DNA of 6,553 nucleotides from Bacillota bacterium (lineage in GTDB: Bacteria > Bacillota > Clostridia > Christensenellales > Aristaeellaceae), in NCBI GenBank assembly GCA_023458835.1, contig JAEWWY010000183.1, positions 1 through 6,553 on the forward strand, in the 5' to 3' direction. Both the position numbers and the translations under genes were made by a program. This document shows, piece by piece, positions 1-5,043 of this stretch. A model generated the notes under the pieces. That model saw nothing but the letters and a program-made list of their open reading frames with translations, was not told the origin of the DNA and made no database searches. Each line of letters opens with the position of its first letter. The first letter of the stretch is position 1.

Positions 1-1
1 C

Positions 2-301
2 GGCGATCCATAGGGAGACTGCAACGGTGCCGGGAATAATGATCAGGCACATCTTCAAGGTGGCGGCAATGGCGCCAAGAAACATGGTATCACGGAAAAG
101 CTCCGCAAAATTCAAAAATCCCACATAGGTGCTTTGCTTGTAGGTCACCTGAAACAGCGACATCACAAAGCCGTATACAAAGGGATAGACGGTAAATACC
201 GTCAAAAACACAAGCCACGGCAGCAGGAACAGATAGCAGGCCACAATGTTTTTGATCTTTTTTCTTCGCCTCAATTTCAGGGATATTTGAGGGGCGAGCA
301 T
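2..301 (-). CDS. Sugar ABC transporter permease, MalF/UgpA type (3' part outside window)
   Basis: This is the first 100 codons of an inner-membrane permease; the frame is still open at the left edge. The protein begins MLAPQISLKL, then a very basic stretch (RRRKKIKN, residues 11-18), then a first membrane segment at about residues 19-50 (ACYLFLLPWLVFLTVFTVYP and onwards). A 'YVGFLNFAELF' stretch at about 59-69 matches the periplasmic 'fvGl.Ny..l' region that MalF/UgpA/LplB permeases carry after TM1, and a second membrane segment starts near residue 77. ATG at 301 is chosen because GGGAGG (309-314) lies 7 bases upstream. It follows the solute-binding protein gene by 88 bases and should be its transport partner, pairing with a second permease beyond the edge. 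The EAA loop that contacts the ATPase is not in view. The family call is firm; the substrate cannot be read. Confidence 0.88.
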   Translation of the reverse strand, partial: MLAPQISLKLRRRKKIKNIVACYLFLLPWLVFLTVFTVYPFVYGFVMSLFQVTYKQSTYVGFLNFAELFRDTMFLGAIAATLKMCLIIIPGTVAVSLWIA

Positions 302-320
302 AGGACGGCCTCCCTTGCAT

Positions 321-371
321 GTACCGGAAACGGAGCTGCCGTGCCAGGAACAGCAGCCCCGCTTCCGTTAC
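321..371 (-). promoter_or_regulatory. Intercistronic stem-loop between binding protein and permease genes
   Basis: On the minus-strand RNA, bases 367-351 pair with 325-341 to give an unbroken 17-bp stem with a 9-nt loop (350-342). Three of the pairs are G-U. Beyond one A/G mismatch (368/324), three more pairs (371-369 with 321-323) extend the base. On the plus strand the three wobble positions would be A/C mismatches, so the structure belongs to the minus-strand transcript. No T-tract follows, so it is not a classical terminator. The permease Shine-Dalgarno starts 6 nt after the stem. Such hairpins after binding-protein genes, as in malE-malF, are known to protect the upstream mRNA and raise binding protein over permease; that role here is inferred. 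Confidence 0.7.
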
Positions 372-389
372 CCTTTCGCGGAAATTTCC

Positions 390-1721
390 TTACCGGGCTG
401 ATAAGATTTTATCCACGTTCGCCTTGAAGGAATCCATGGCCTCCTGGGGTGTTTTTGTGCCGGCGTACACCGCCTGCAGCTCCGGATAGAAGCAGACCCT
501 GACCTGAGGCCAGTAGCTTTCCAGGATGCCGAAGGATGAGTTGCTGTACTTCCCGGACCATTGGGCCCGGATGGAAACCTCCCGCGCAATCAGTTCATTC
601 TCGTTTTCATATTGCAGCCCGATCTCCCGCACGGGCGTATAGGTGGGGGTGTAATTCCAGATCGCCAGCGCCATCTCCGGCGTATCCAGGAACGTTTTTA
701 CAAACGCTTTGGCAGCGGCGATGGTATCCGCATCACCATCGTTCGTAAACACGGCAAAGCAGTTGGCGCCCCAGGATGCGCTGTTCATGCCCGGCTTCCC
801 ATCCACGGTGGGGACCGCATAATCACGGATCTCGGGAACGCGGTCCATCAGGCCGTCGTCAACATTTTTCTGCATTTGGATCATGGTGTTGGCGGCAGGC
901 GAATTGAAGCAGAGCACTGCCTTTTCACTGAGGAAAAATGTTGTGTCCGCCTCCAGGCTGCCGGCTCCCGGCACGCAATACCCATTGTCGTTGATCTTTT
1001 TGAGCATTTCCACAATCGCTACGCATTCGGGGCTGTTGGCAAGGCACTGGCTCCCGTCATCGCTGATGATCTTGCCGCCGTTGGACAGCATCAGCGTATA
1101 CATGATGTCGTCGCTGGTCTGGGAGCCGGCATACAGCGTGGTTCCGTAGATGCCCTTGTCCTTCCCGGCGACGGACGCCGCCTCGATGAAGCGGTACAGG
1201 TCGTCAAAGGTCCAGCTTTCCCGGTCCTCCGGAAGAAGATCATATACGCCCAGCTCCTTGGCCAGCGTCACGTTCACCGAAAGAGCGGAGCAGGCAATGG
1301 TGCTGGCAGGCACCAGGTAATGCTTCCCATCCGCCTGGCCGATGGAAAGCACCGCGTCATACCAGTCGTCAAAAGCCGCCACCACATCGGACACATCCTC
1401 CACAAGCCCGGTAACCGGCAGCTTGGCTGTGCGGGCCGTGCCATCCAGGAACACGTCGGGGGTTGTGCCGGTGCTCATGGCTATCTCCAGCTTTTCCGTC
1501 ACGCCCTCCCAGGTGAGCAACTGATATTCCACCTCTACGTTGGGGTAGAGCTGCGCAAACCTGGGCAGCAGAATTTCTTCCATATCCTCTTCCATGGTGT
1601 TGTTCAGCGGCGTAAACCAAACGGTGATGGATGCCCGCAGGTTCTCATCCGCAGCCAGGGCGGGCAAACCCATGGACACAAGCATCAAAAGGCACAGAGC
1701 AAACGTGATCCATTTTTTCAT
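390..1721 (-). CDS. Extracellular solute-binding protein, family 1 (sugar ABC transporter)
   Basis: A 443-residue protein that captures a sugar outside the membrane and passes it to the ABC permeases. Residues 1-23 form a signal peptide: MKKW, then a hydrophobic core, then PALA before ADEN. The mature part opens with ITVWFTPLNN, typical of family 1 binding proteins (MalE/UgpB-like). It continues with 'LPRFAQLYPNVEVEYQLLTWEGVTEKLEIAMSTG' features and 'TPDVF', the conserved early region where the ligand site begins; length is normal. Oddly for a Gram-positive there is no lipobox: the only early Cys is residue 10, inside the hydrophobic core (FALC), so cleavage by signal peptidase I after ALA is predicted and no lipid anchor. 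ATG at 1721 has AAGGAGG (1730-1736) 8 bases upstream. It is the first gene after a consensus promoter and precedes a permease. The ligand is unknown. Confidence 0.94.
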   Translation of the reverse strand: MKKWITFALCLLMLVSMGLPALAADENLRASITVWFTPLNNTMEEDMEEILLPRFAQLYPNVEVEYQLLTWEGVTEKLEIAMSTGTTPDVFLDGTARTAKLPVTGLVEDVSDVVAAFDDWYDAVLSIGQADGKHYLVPASTIACSALSVNVTLAKELGVYDLLPEDRESWTFDDLYRFIEAASVAGKDKGIYGTTLYAGSQTSDDIMYTLMLSNGGKIISDDGSQCLANSPECVAIVEMLKKINDNGYCVPGAGSLEADTTFFLSEKAVLCFNSPAANTMIQMQKNVDDGLMDRVPEIRDYAVPTVDGKPGMNSASWGANCFAVFTNDGDADTIAAAKAFVKTFLDTPEMALAIWNYTPTYTPVREIGLQYENENELIAREVSIRAQWSGKYSNSSFGILESYWPQVRVCFYPELQAVYAGTKTPQEAMDSFKANVDKILSAR

Positions 1722-1849
1722 CCTTTTTCCCTCCTTTTTTCCGGCCTGTCACGTAGGTTCGGCGTTGGGCAAAGATGCCCGCGGAAGAGACAAAAAGGCG
1801 GATCTCATCATATATTTCTATTCCGTTTTTGTCTCCATTTTTTTGCAAC
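1722..1849 (-). promoter_or_regulatory. 5' leader of the binding-protein gene, with hairpins
   Basis: From the predicted start of transcription near 1849 to the ATG at 1721 there are about 128 untranslated bases. The main structure pairs 1835-1826 with 1796-1787: a perfect 10-bp stem (GAGACAAAAA with TTTTTGTCTC). It continues inward, past a 2-nt bulge (1797-1798), as 4 more pairs (CGGA with TCCG), closing a 19-nt AU-rich loop (1803-1821). A second small hairpin pairs 1780-1776 with 1771-1767 (GGGCA/TGCCC) around a 4-nt loop. The ribosome binding site lies well downstream at 1730-1736. I do not recognise a known riboswitch. The stem may stabilise the mRNA or bind a protein; neither is shown by the sequence. 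Confidence 0.5.
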
Positions 1850-1874
1850 AACTTTATTATAAATTTAAAGTTGT
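1848..1874. repeat. 9-9-9 inverted repeat over the -10 region (candidate operator)
   Basis: On the plus strand ACAACTTTA (1848-1856) is the exact reverse complement of TAAAGTTGT (1866-1874), separated by 9 AT-rich bases (1857-1865). The repeat covers the -10 box, the inner half of the spacer and the start of transcription, a place where a bound protein would block RNA polymerase. AT-rich promoters can give short palindromes by chance, but 18 of 18 matching arm positions is more than expected. The binding protein is not identified. Confidence 0.55.
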
Positions 1875-1884
1875 CAATTGTCAA
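1856..1884 (-). promoter_or_regulatory. Consensus sigma-A promoter of the binding-protein operon
   Basis: Read on the minus strand there is a perfect TTGACA (-35, 1884-1879), a 17-base spacer (1878-1862) and a perfect TATAAT (-10, 1861-1856). Transcription should start near 1849. A second TTGACA at 1877-1872 lies only 10 bases from the -10 and is not usable with it. A promoter this close to consensus is strong unless repressed, and repeats overlap it. It drives the solute-binding protein and the permease that follows. Confidence 0.88.
1871..1884. repeat. Tandem 7-bp direct repeat on the -35 box
   Basis: TTGTCAA occurs twice back to back on the plus strand (1871-1877 and 1878-1884), so the minus strand reads TTGACAATTGACAA. 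The distal copy contains the functional -35 hexamer; the proximal copy lies within the spacer and overlaps one arm of the inverted repeat. It may be a second protein site or a slip duplication. Confidence 0.6.
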
Positions 1885-1921
1885 CCAAAAAGAAACGCCG
1901 AGGTCAAGGCAATATGATGTG

Positions 1922-1964
1922 ATGAAAATGGAAAGCCGCACCCCTTTTGCAATGGAGTGCGGCT
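1922..1964 (-). terminator. Rho-independent terminator after the CotF-like pair
   Basis: On the minus strand, bases 1964-1954 pair with 1944-1934 to give an 11-bp GC-rich stem (AGCCGCACTCC with GGGGTGCGGCT, one T-G wobble) around a 9-nt loop. A T-rich but interrupted tail follows (TTTCCATTTTC). The wobble pair would be an A/C mismatch on the other strand, so it belongs to the minus-strand transcript. It begins 27 bases after the stop codon of the second small gene and lies upstream of the next promoter, so it separates the two transcription units. The broken T-tract lowers confidence in full efficiency. Confidence 0.75.
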
Positions 1965-1991
1965 GAATTTCACGGCTTCTGCAATGGCCGG

Positions 1992-2243
1992 TCACTGGCC
2001 CTGAAGCTGCATTTTTGTCTGCTGAACCTCGTCGTCCTTTGCCATCACGGCGGGCTTGTAATAGCCTTTTGTCTGGGCCAGCTTGTAAAGCTCGTACTGC
2101 GAAGCCTCACACTTGTCCCTGATCTGCTGAATGGTGGTGCGGAGCATGGGATTGGCGCATTCGGAAATGGTGTTGGCATAAAAGGTGAGGCTGCTTTTCA
2201 CCGAGGACAGCGCATCGTTGACCATGGCTTTTTCCTGGAACAT
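1992..2243 (-). CDS. CotF-family spore coat protein (second of a pair)
   Basis: An 83-residue protein that looks like the C-terminal half of CotF-type coat proteins. It is nearly all helix: one helix at about residues 2-30 (with 'MVNDALSSVKSSLTFYAN' and a 'NP' break at 31-32) and a second at about 33-60 (LRTTIQQIRDKC...YELYKLA). It ends with 'KGYYKP' and a polar Lys/Gln-rich tail. The 'DAL.S.K', 'NP.LR' and 'KGYY' marks fit the CotF domain. CotF proteins sit in the spore coat in Bacillus; in clostridia their exact place is less clear. ATG at 2243 follows AAGGAGG (2252-2258) by 8 bases, and that site overlaps the stop codon of the upstream small gene, so the two are translated together. No signal peptide or membrane segment is present. 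Confidence 0.8.
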   Translation of the reverse strand: MFQEKAMVNDALSSVKSSLTFYANTISECANPMLRTTIQQIRDKCEASQYELYKLAQTKGYYKPAVMAKDDEVQQTKMQLQGQ

Positions 2244-2257
2244 GAATCTTCCCTCCT

Positions 2258-2443
2258 TTACTGCAGGAATGACATCAACTGCTGCTTTGTGGTTTGGGCA
2301 TCCTGGGCGGATTTTTGGAAGTAGGCTTTCACCTGCGGATCCGTTGCCTGCTGGGCATAGGCCTGCATCTTTTGCACCGCCGTGTCATGCGCCCCGATGA
2401 GATGCCGGAGGTTTTGCAGCTCTATCTGATTCAACTGCGACAT
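2258..2443 (-). CDS. Small CotF-like spore coat protein (first of a pair)
   Basis: A 61-residue, all-helical protein with two predicted helices: about residues 3-33 (NQIELQNLRHLIGAHDTAVQKM...) and, after a 'TDP' break at 34-36, about 37-60. 'LRHLIGAH' with the following helix is typical of the small proteins found next to CotF genes in Clostridia. The second helix (DPQVKAYFQ...QQLMSFL) resembles the NP-starting helix of the next gene, so the two may be paralogous helical hairpins. The start is placed at ATG 2443, not at an in-frame ATG at 2476, because AAAGGAG (2451-2457) sits 7 bases before 2443 and inside the longer reading. It is followed 14 bases later by its partner. The coat role is inferred from family likeness and the possible sporulation promoter. 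Confidence 0.75.
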   Translation of the reverse strand: MSQLNQIELQNLRHLIGAHDTAVQKMQAYAQQATDPQVKAYFQKSAQDAQTTKQQLMSFLQ

Positions 2444-2450
2444 AGTAAGG

Positions 2451-2457
2451 CTCCTTT
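2451..2457 (-). promoter_or_regulatory. Ribosome binding site that fixes the start of the first CotF-like gene
   Basis: AAAGGAG read on the minus strand, 7 bases upstream of ATG 2443. It argues against the longer 72-codon reading that begins at 2476, which would place this site inside the coding region. Confidence 0.8.
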
Positions 2458-2479
2458 CCCTGTTTTGAAATTTCACTGT

Positions 2480-2508
2480 TAGTATTGCATTTCAAAGACA
2501 AGTCATTC
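2480..2508 (-). promoter_or_regulatory. Possible forespore (sigma-G/F-like) promoter of the CotF-like pair
   Basis: On the minus strand GAATG (2508-2504) fits the -35 pattern GMATR. After 17 bases, AATACTA (2486-2480) differs from the -10 pattern CATNHTA at its first base only. A start near 2473 would leave a leader of about 30 nt. No reasonable sigma-A pair (TTGACA-17-TATAAT) is seen in this gap. The match is by eye against short degenerate patterns, so it is only suggestive, but it fits the sporulation role of the genes. Confidence 0.4.
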
Positions 2509-2513
2509 GCCTA

Positions 2514-2525
2514 AAATCATGATTT
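2514..2525. repeat. 12-bp perfect palindrome after the response regulator gene
   Basis: AAATCATGATTT reads the same on both strands. It lies 14 bases after the regulator's stop codon and just upstream of the proposed -35 of the CotF-like pair. It could be a protein site for either unit. As a hairpin it has no proper loop and is AT-rich, so it is a poor terminator, and I see no better one for the regulator transcript. Confidence 0.4.
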
Positions 2526-2539
2526 GGATGAAAGATTCC

Positions 2540-4021
2540 TTAGCCGGTATACTTGCGGTAATCATTGGGCAGCGATCCGACGATGCGCTTGAATACCTGG
2601 CTGAAATGCCGGAAATTTCTGTAGCCCACCGCATCCGCCACCTCATATACGTATTTGTTGCCGGCCTGAAGCAGCGCCTGTGCCTTTAAGATACGATAGT
2701 TGGTAAGATAATCGGTAAAGGTGCAGCCCGCATGCAGTTTGAACAGCTCGCTTAAATAGCTGGGATTGATGTAGAGCGCCTGGGCGATATCCCTTACGGT
2801 GAGATTCTCCGGATAACGCTGGTGAACGATCTTTTTGACCTCCTCGACGATGCGGTTGCCCGCTTTGGTGCGCCGGGAAAGCTCCCGCTCCCGGATGGCG
2901 GAAAGCTGGTCCAGAAACCATGCGCGCAGCTCCTCCCTGGTGAGCAGGCCAGCAAAGGAAGGTTCCGGACCAGGCCTGCATACCGGAGTTTTCCCCCCGA
3001 TGCGGTTAAGCGCCCAAATGGAGCGCTTGGCCATCATGCTCAGGTCATACAGATTGCTTTTGCGGGAAGAAAACAGCCGTGCGGCAAGCTCCTGCGCCAC
3101 ATCCCGAGCCGTCTGGCCGTCGCCGGATTTCAGCGCGAAGACGAACCGGTGCTCCAGCTCGCAGGGATAGCTCACCTCATCATCCTCCGGCCAATCCTCC
3201 CTTGGGTCCTCCTCCCCCGCCCAGCGGTCAAAGGCTTCGCCGATGGCCATGGGCGCGTCCAAAAGCAGCTCCCGGGTATCGCTCAGCCCCCAGCCGCCCT
3301 TTGGAAACGCTTTGTGCCATGCCTTGCGCCAATCTGACCAGCAGGGAGTACAAGATGCGTCCCGCCATACAAAATCAAAGCCCATCCTTTGCTCGTCCAC
3401 CAGGGGATGGCAAAAAAAGCCTGCTGCCTCCGCCTGGCGGAGGAGTTTCTCCACCGCCGGGGCGGGCAGGCTTTTATCCCAGGAGAGCAGCGCGTATTGG
3501 GCAACGGCGCATTCCGCCCGCAAAAGATCGGCCTGGGCTTGCCTTTCATCGGCATAGCCGCCGTTTAGAAGCCTGGTGAGCACCAGGCTTCGCAGCAGCT
3601 CCTGATCCTCCTTAATGCGCTGCTGCTCCATCAGGCGCTGCTGCCGCTGGGCCAGCAGTTCCTCGGCCTGGCGGATGACTTCAAACAGCTCTTTTGGATC
3701 CACGGGCTTGAGCAGATATCCCACGGCGCCGCACTTGAGCGCCGCCTTGGCGTAGGAAAATTCCGAATACGCGGTGAGCACCACCACCAATGTGTCCACG
3801 CGCCGCTTCTGGAGCCATTGCATCAGCGCCACGCCGTCCATGTCGGGCATGCGGATATCGGTAATCAGCAGATCCGCAGGCGCGTCACGAAGCAGCGCCT
3901 GGGCCTCAACGCCGTTTGATGCCTCCCAAACCACGTGCCACCCGCATTGTTCCCGTTCAATGACCGTACGCAGGCCTTCCCGCGTGGGCTGCTGATCGTC
4001 CACCAGCGCGATGGTAAGCAT
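2540..4021 (-). CDS. Two-component response regulator, REC plus AraC-type DNA-binding domain (YesN-like)
   Basis: A 493-residue cytoplasmic transcription regulator. Residues 1-120 are a receiver domain with all key residues: D8 and D9 (acidic pair), D55 (phosphate acceptor, in LLITDIRMPDMDG), T83 (VVLTAYSEFSYA) and K105 (YLLKPVDP). A Glu/Gln/Arg-rich helical linker at about 115-155 leads into a variable middle region. The C-terminal AraC domain (about 392-493) has two helix-turn-helix units, LTVRDIAQALYINPSYLSELFK (407-428) and the one at 457-479, ending in the family's 'F...G..P..YR'. This layout is that of YesN regulators, which work with YesM sensor kinases and switch on sugar transport operons. 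ATG 4021 has GGGAGGGG just upstream, 12 bases after the hydrolase stop, so it is the last gene of the transporter operon. No kinase gene is visible; it may lie beyond the right edge. Confidence 0.95.
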   Translation of the reverse strand: MLTIALVDDQQPTREGLRTVIEREQCGWHVVWEASNGVEAQALLRDAPADLLITDIRMPDMDGVALMQWLQKRRVDTLVVVLTAYSEFSYAKAALKCGAVGYLLKPVDPKELFEVIRQAEELLAQRQQRLMEQQRIKEDQELLRSLVLTRLLNGGYADERQAQADLLRAECAVAQYALLSWDKSLPAPAVEKLLRQAEAAGFFCHPLVDEQRMGFDFVWRDASCTPCWSDWRKAWHKAFPKGGWGLSDTRELLLDAPMAIGEAFDRWAGEEDPREDWPEDDEVSYPCELEHRFVFALKSGDGQTARDVAQELAARLFSSRKSNLYDLSMMAKRSIWALNRIGGKTPVCRPGPEPSFAGLLTREELRAWFLDQLSAIRERELSRRTKAGNRIVEEVKKIVHQRYPENLTVRDIAQALYINPSYLSELFKLHAGCTFTDYLTNYRILKAQALLQAGNKYVYEVADAVGYRNFRHFSQVFKRIVGSLPNDYRKYTG

Positions 4022-4033
4022 GGGTCCCCTCCC

Positions 4034-5017
4034 TTACGCCTGAATCCAGTGAAGCCTGGTGATCATGGTGCCGCCCTTTAAATTGTGATTGGATGTGATG
4101 TATTCCTCCCCCGTTTCGGGGTCAACGATGATTTCCGGCGCGGCGACCCGCAAAAGCCCCACGTAATGGGAGCTGGCGTCACCGATCCCGAAATCCTCCG
4201 GGTCCTCGCTGCGGAACACATGGGTGCGGGGCGTGGTGTAGTTTTCGGTGCGGAAGAGGTAATAATAGCCGCCCCGCTTTACCACATGGGGGCATTCCTG
4301 GTTCCAGCGGCCGGCGCCAAAGGGTGGGTTCATGTCGGTATGGATCAGCTTCCAGTCCGACCAATGGATCAGGTCTTGCGATGTGCGCATGTACATGCCC
4401 GGGATGCCGGCCCGGCCGCCATGACAGCCGGCATAATACATCCGCCAGATATCGCCGTCCTTCAAAAGGCAGGGATCCCGCACCTCGCCCGGCGCGATGA
4501 ACAGGCGGCTTTGCCCCTGTTCATTTTTGTAGCGCGTCCAGTGACGGCCGTCGGGGGAGGTCATCAGGCACATCTGCATGGCCGTGTCGCAGGACAGCCG
4601 TTCCGGGCTGCCCGTGGGCTCGGAGCAAGGCTCGCCCGCCTCGTTCACGCCTGTGCCATGCCCGCCGTAGAACATGTAATATTGCCCGCCCTCCCGGATT
4701 ACATAAGGGGATTGCAGCCATTCCTCATCCCGCCAGTCCATCAGGCTCTCCCCCGCGTCATGATCGGCGCGGAACCATTCCCCCGTGGGCTGCCACGTTT
4801 CATCAGAAATATGCGCCGTCTCCCAATGGTACAAAAGCCGGCCGATCTTTGTGCCGCGGATGCAGGACCACAGATGCCAGCGGCCGTCGCTGGAGGGAAA
4901 GACGTGGTGATCCACGCATTCCTGCCGGACGCCCGTCAGTTCGCCCAGGTCGGGGTTGGGGCCGATAAGCCAGAAGCCGGAGGGATCCAGGGCGGGCCTT
5001 AGCTTGATTTTACCCAT
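4034..5017 (-). CDS. Cytoplasmic five-bladed beta-propeller glycoside hydrolase (GH32/GH43-like)
   Basis: A 327-residue enzyme without signal peptide, expected to cleave an imported sugar in the cytoplasm. It shows the repeating blade pattern of GH32/43/68/130-type propellers: 'CVDHHVFPSSDGRWHLW' (34-50), 'LQSPYVIREGGQYYMFYGG' (101-119), 'EVRDPCLLKDGDIWRMYYAG' (178-197), 'ECPHVVKRGGYYYLFRTE' (241-258), 'APEIIVDPETGEEYITSN' (293-310). RDP (180-182) and ECP (241-243) recall the GH32 motifs that hold the transition-state stabiliser and the acid/base; D36 is a candidate nucleophile. The link to those residues is inference. The frame is open far upstream, but that part overlaps the permease and is not real. 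AAGGAG (5029-5034) is 11 bases before ATG 5017 and only 2 before ATG 5026; ATG 5047, which overlaps the permease stop, is also possible. Substrate unknown. Confidence 0.85.
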   Translation of the reverse strand: MGKIKLRPALDPSGFWLIGPNPDLGELTGVRQECVDHHVFPSSDGRWHLWSCIRGTKIGRLLYHWETAHISDETWQPTGEWFRADHDAGESLMDWRDEEWLQSPYVIREGGQYYMFYGGHGTGVNEAGEPCSEPTGSPERLSCDTAMQMCLMTSPDGRHWTRYKNEQGQSRLFIAPGEVRDPCLLKDGDIWRMYYAGCHGGRAGIPGMYMRTSQDLIHWSDWKLIHTDMNPPFGAGRWNQECPHVVKRGGYYYLFRTENYTTPRTHVFRSEDPEDFGIGDASSHYVGLLRVAAPEIIVDPETGEEYITSNHNLKGGTMITRLHWIQA

Positions 5018-5028
5018 ATCATTCATTT

Positions 5029-5034
5029 CTCCTT
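5029..5034 (-). promoter_or_regulatory. Ribosome binding site of the hydrolase gene
   Basis: AAGGAG on the minus strand is the only good site near the hydrolase start. Three in-frame ATGs compete: 5047 (upstream of the site, forming an ATGA overlap with the permease stop), 5026 (2 bases after it, too close) and 5017 (11 bases after it). I prefer 5017; the choice changes the N-terminus by at most 10 residues. Confidence 0.6.
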
Positions 5035-5043
5035 CTTTACAGG

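Noticed and set aside
90..320. A 76-codon minus-strand frame near the left edge
   Set aside because: It overlaps the permease N-terminus in another frame. The permease frame has the membrane segments, a ribosome binding site and remains open to the edge.
1767..1780. Small GGGCA/TGCCC hairpin in the SBP leader as a terminator
   Set aside because: The stem is only 5 bp and no T-tract follows on either strand; it is noted only as part of the leader.
561..1862. A 433-codon open frame on the plus strand opposite the solute-binding protein gene
   Set aside because: The minus-strand frame encodes a clear family 1 binding protein with signal peptide and ribosome binding site. The plus-strand product is His/Arg/Gly-rich with no recognisable domain, as expected for an antisense frame of a GC-rich gene.
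2444..2476. Longer start for the first CotF-like gene at ATG 2476
   Set aside because: AAAGGAG at 2451-2457 is ideally spaced for ATG 2443 and would lie inside the coding region of the longer form.
4085..5002. A 305-codon open frame on the plus strand opposite the hydrolase gene
   Set aside because: It is antisense to an unmistakable beta-propeller enzyme, and its product has low-complexity Ala/Gly/Pro composition and no domain pattern.
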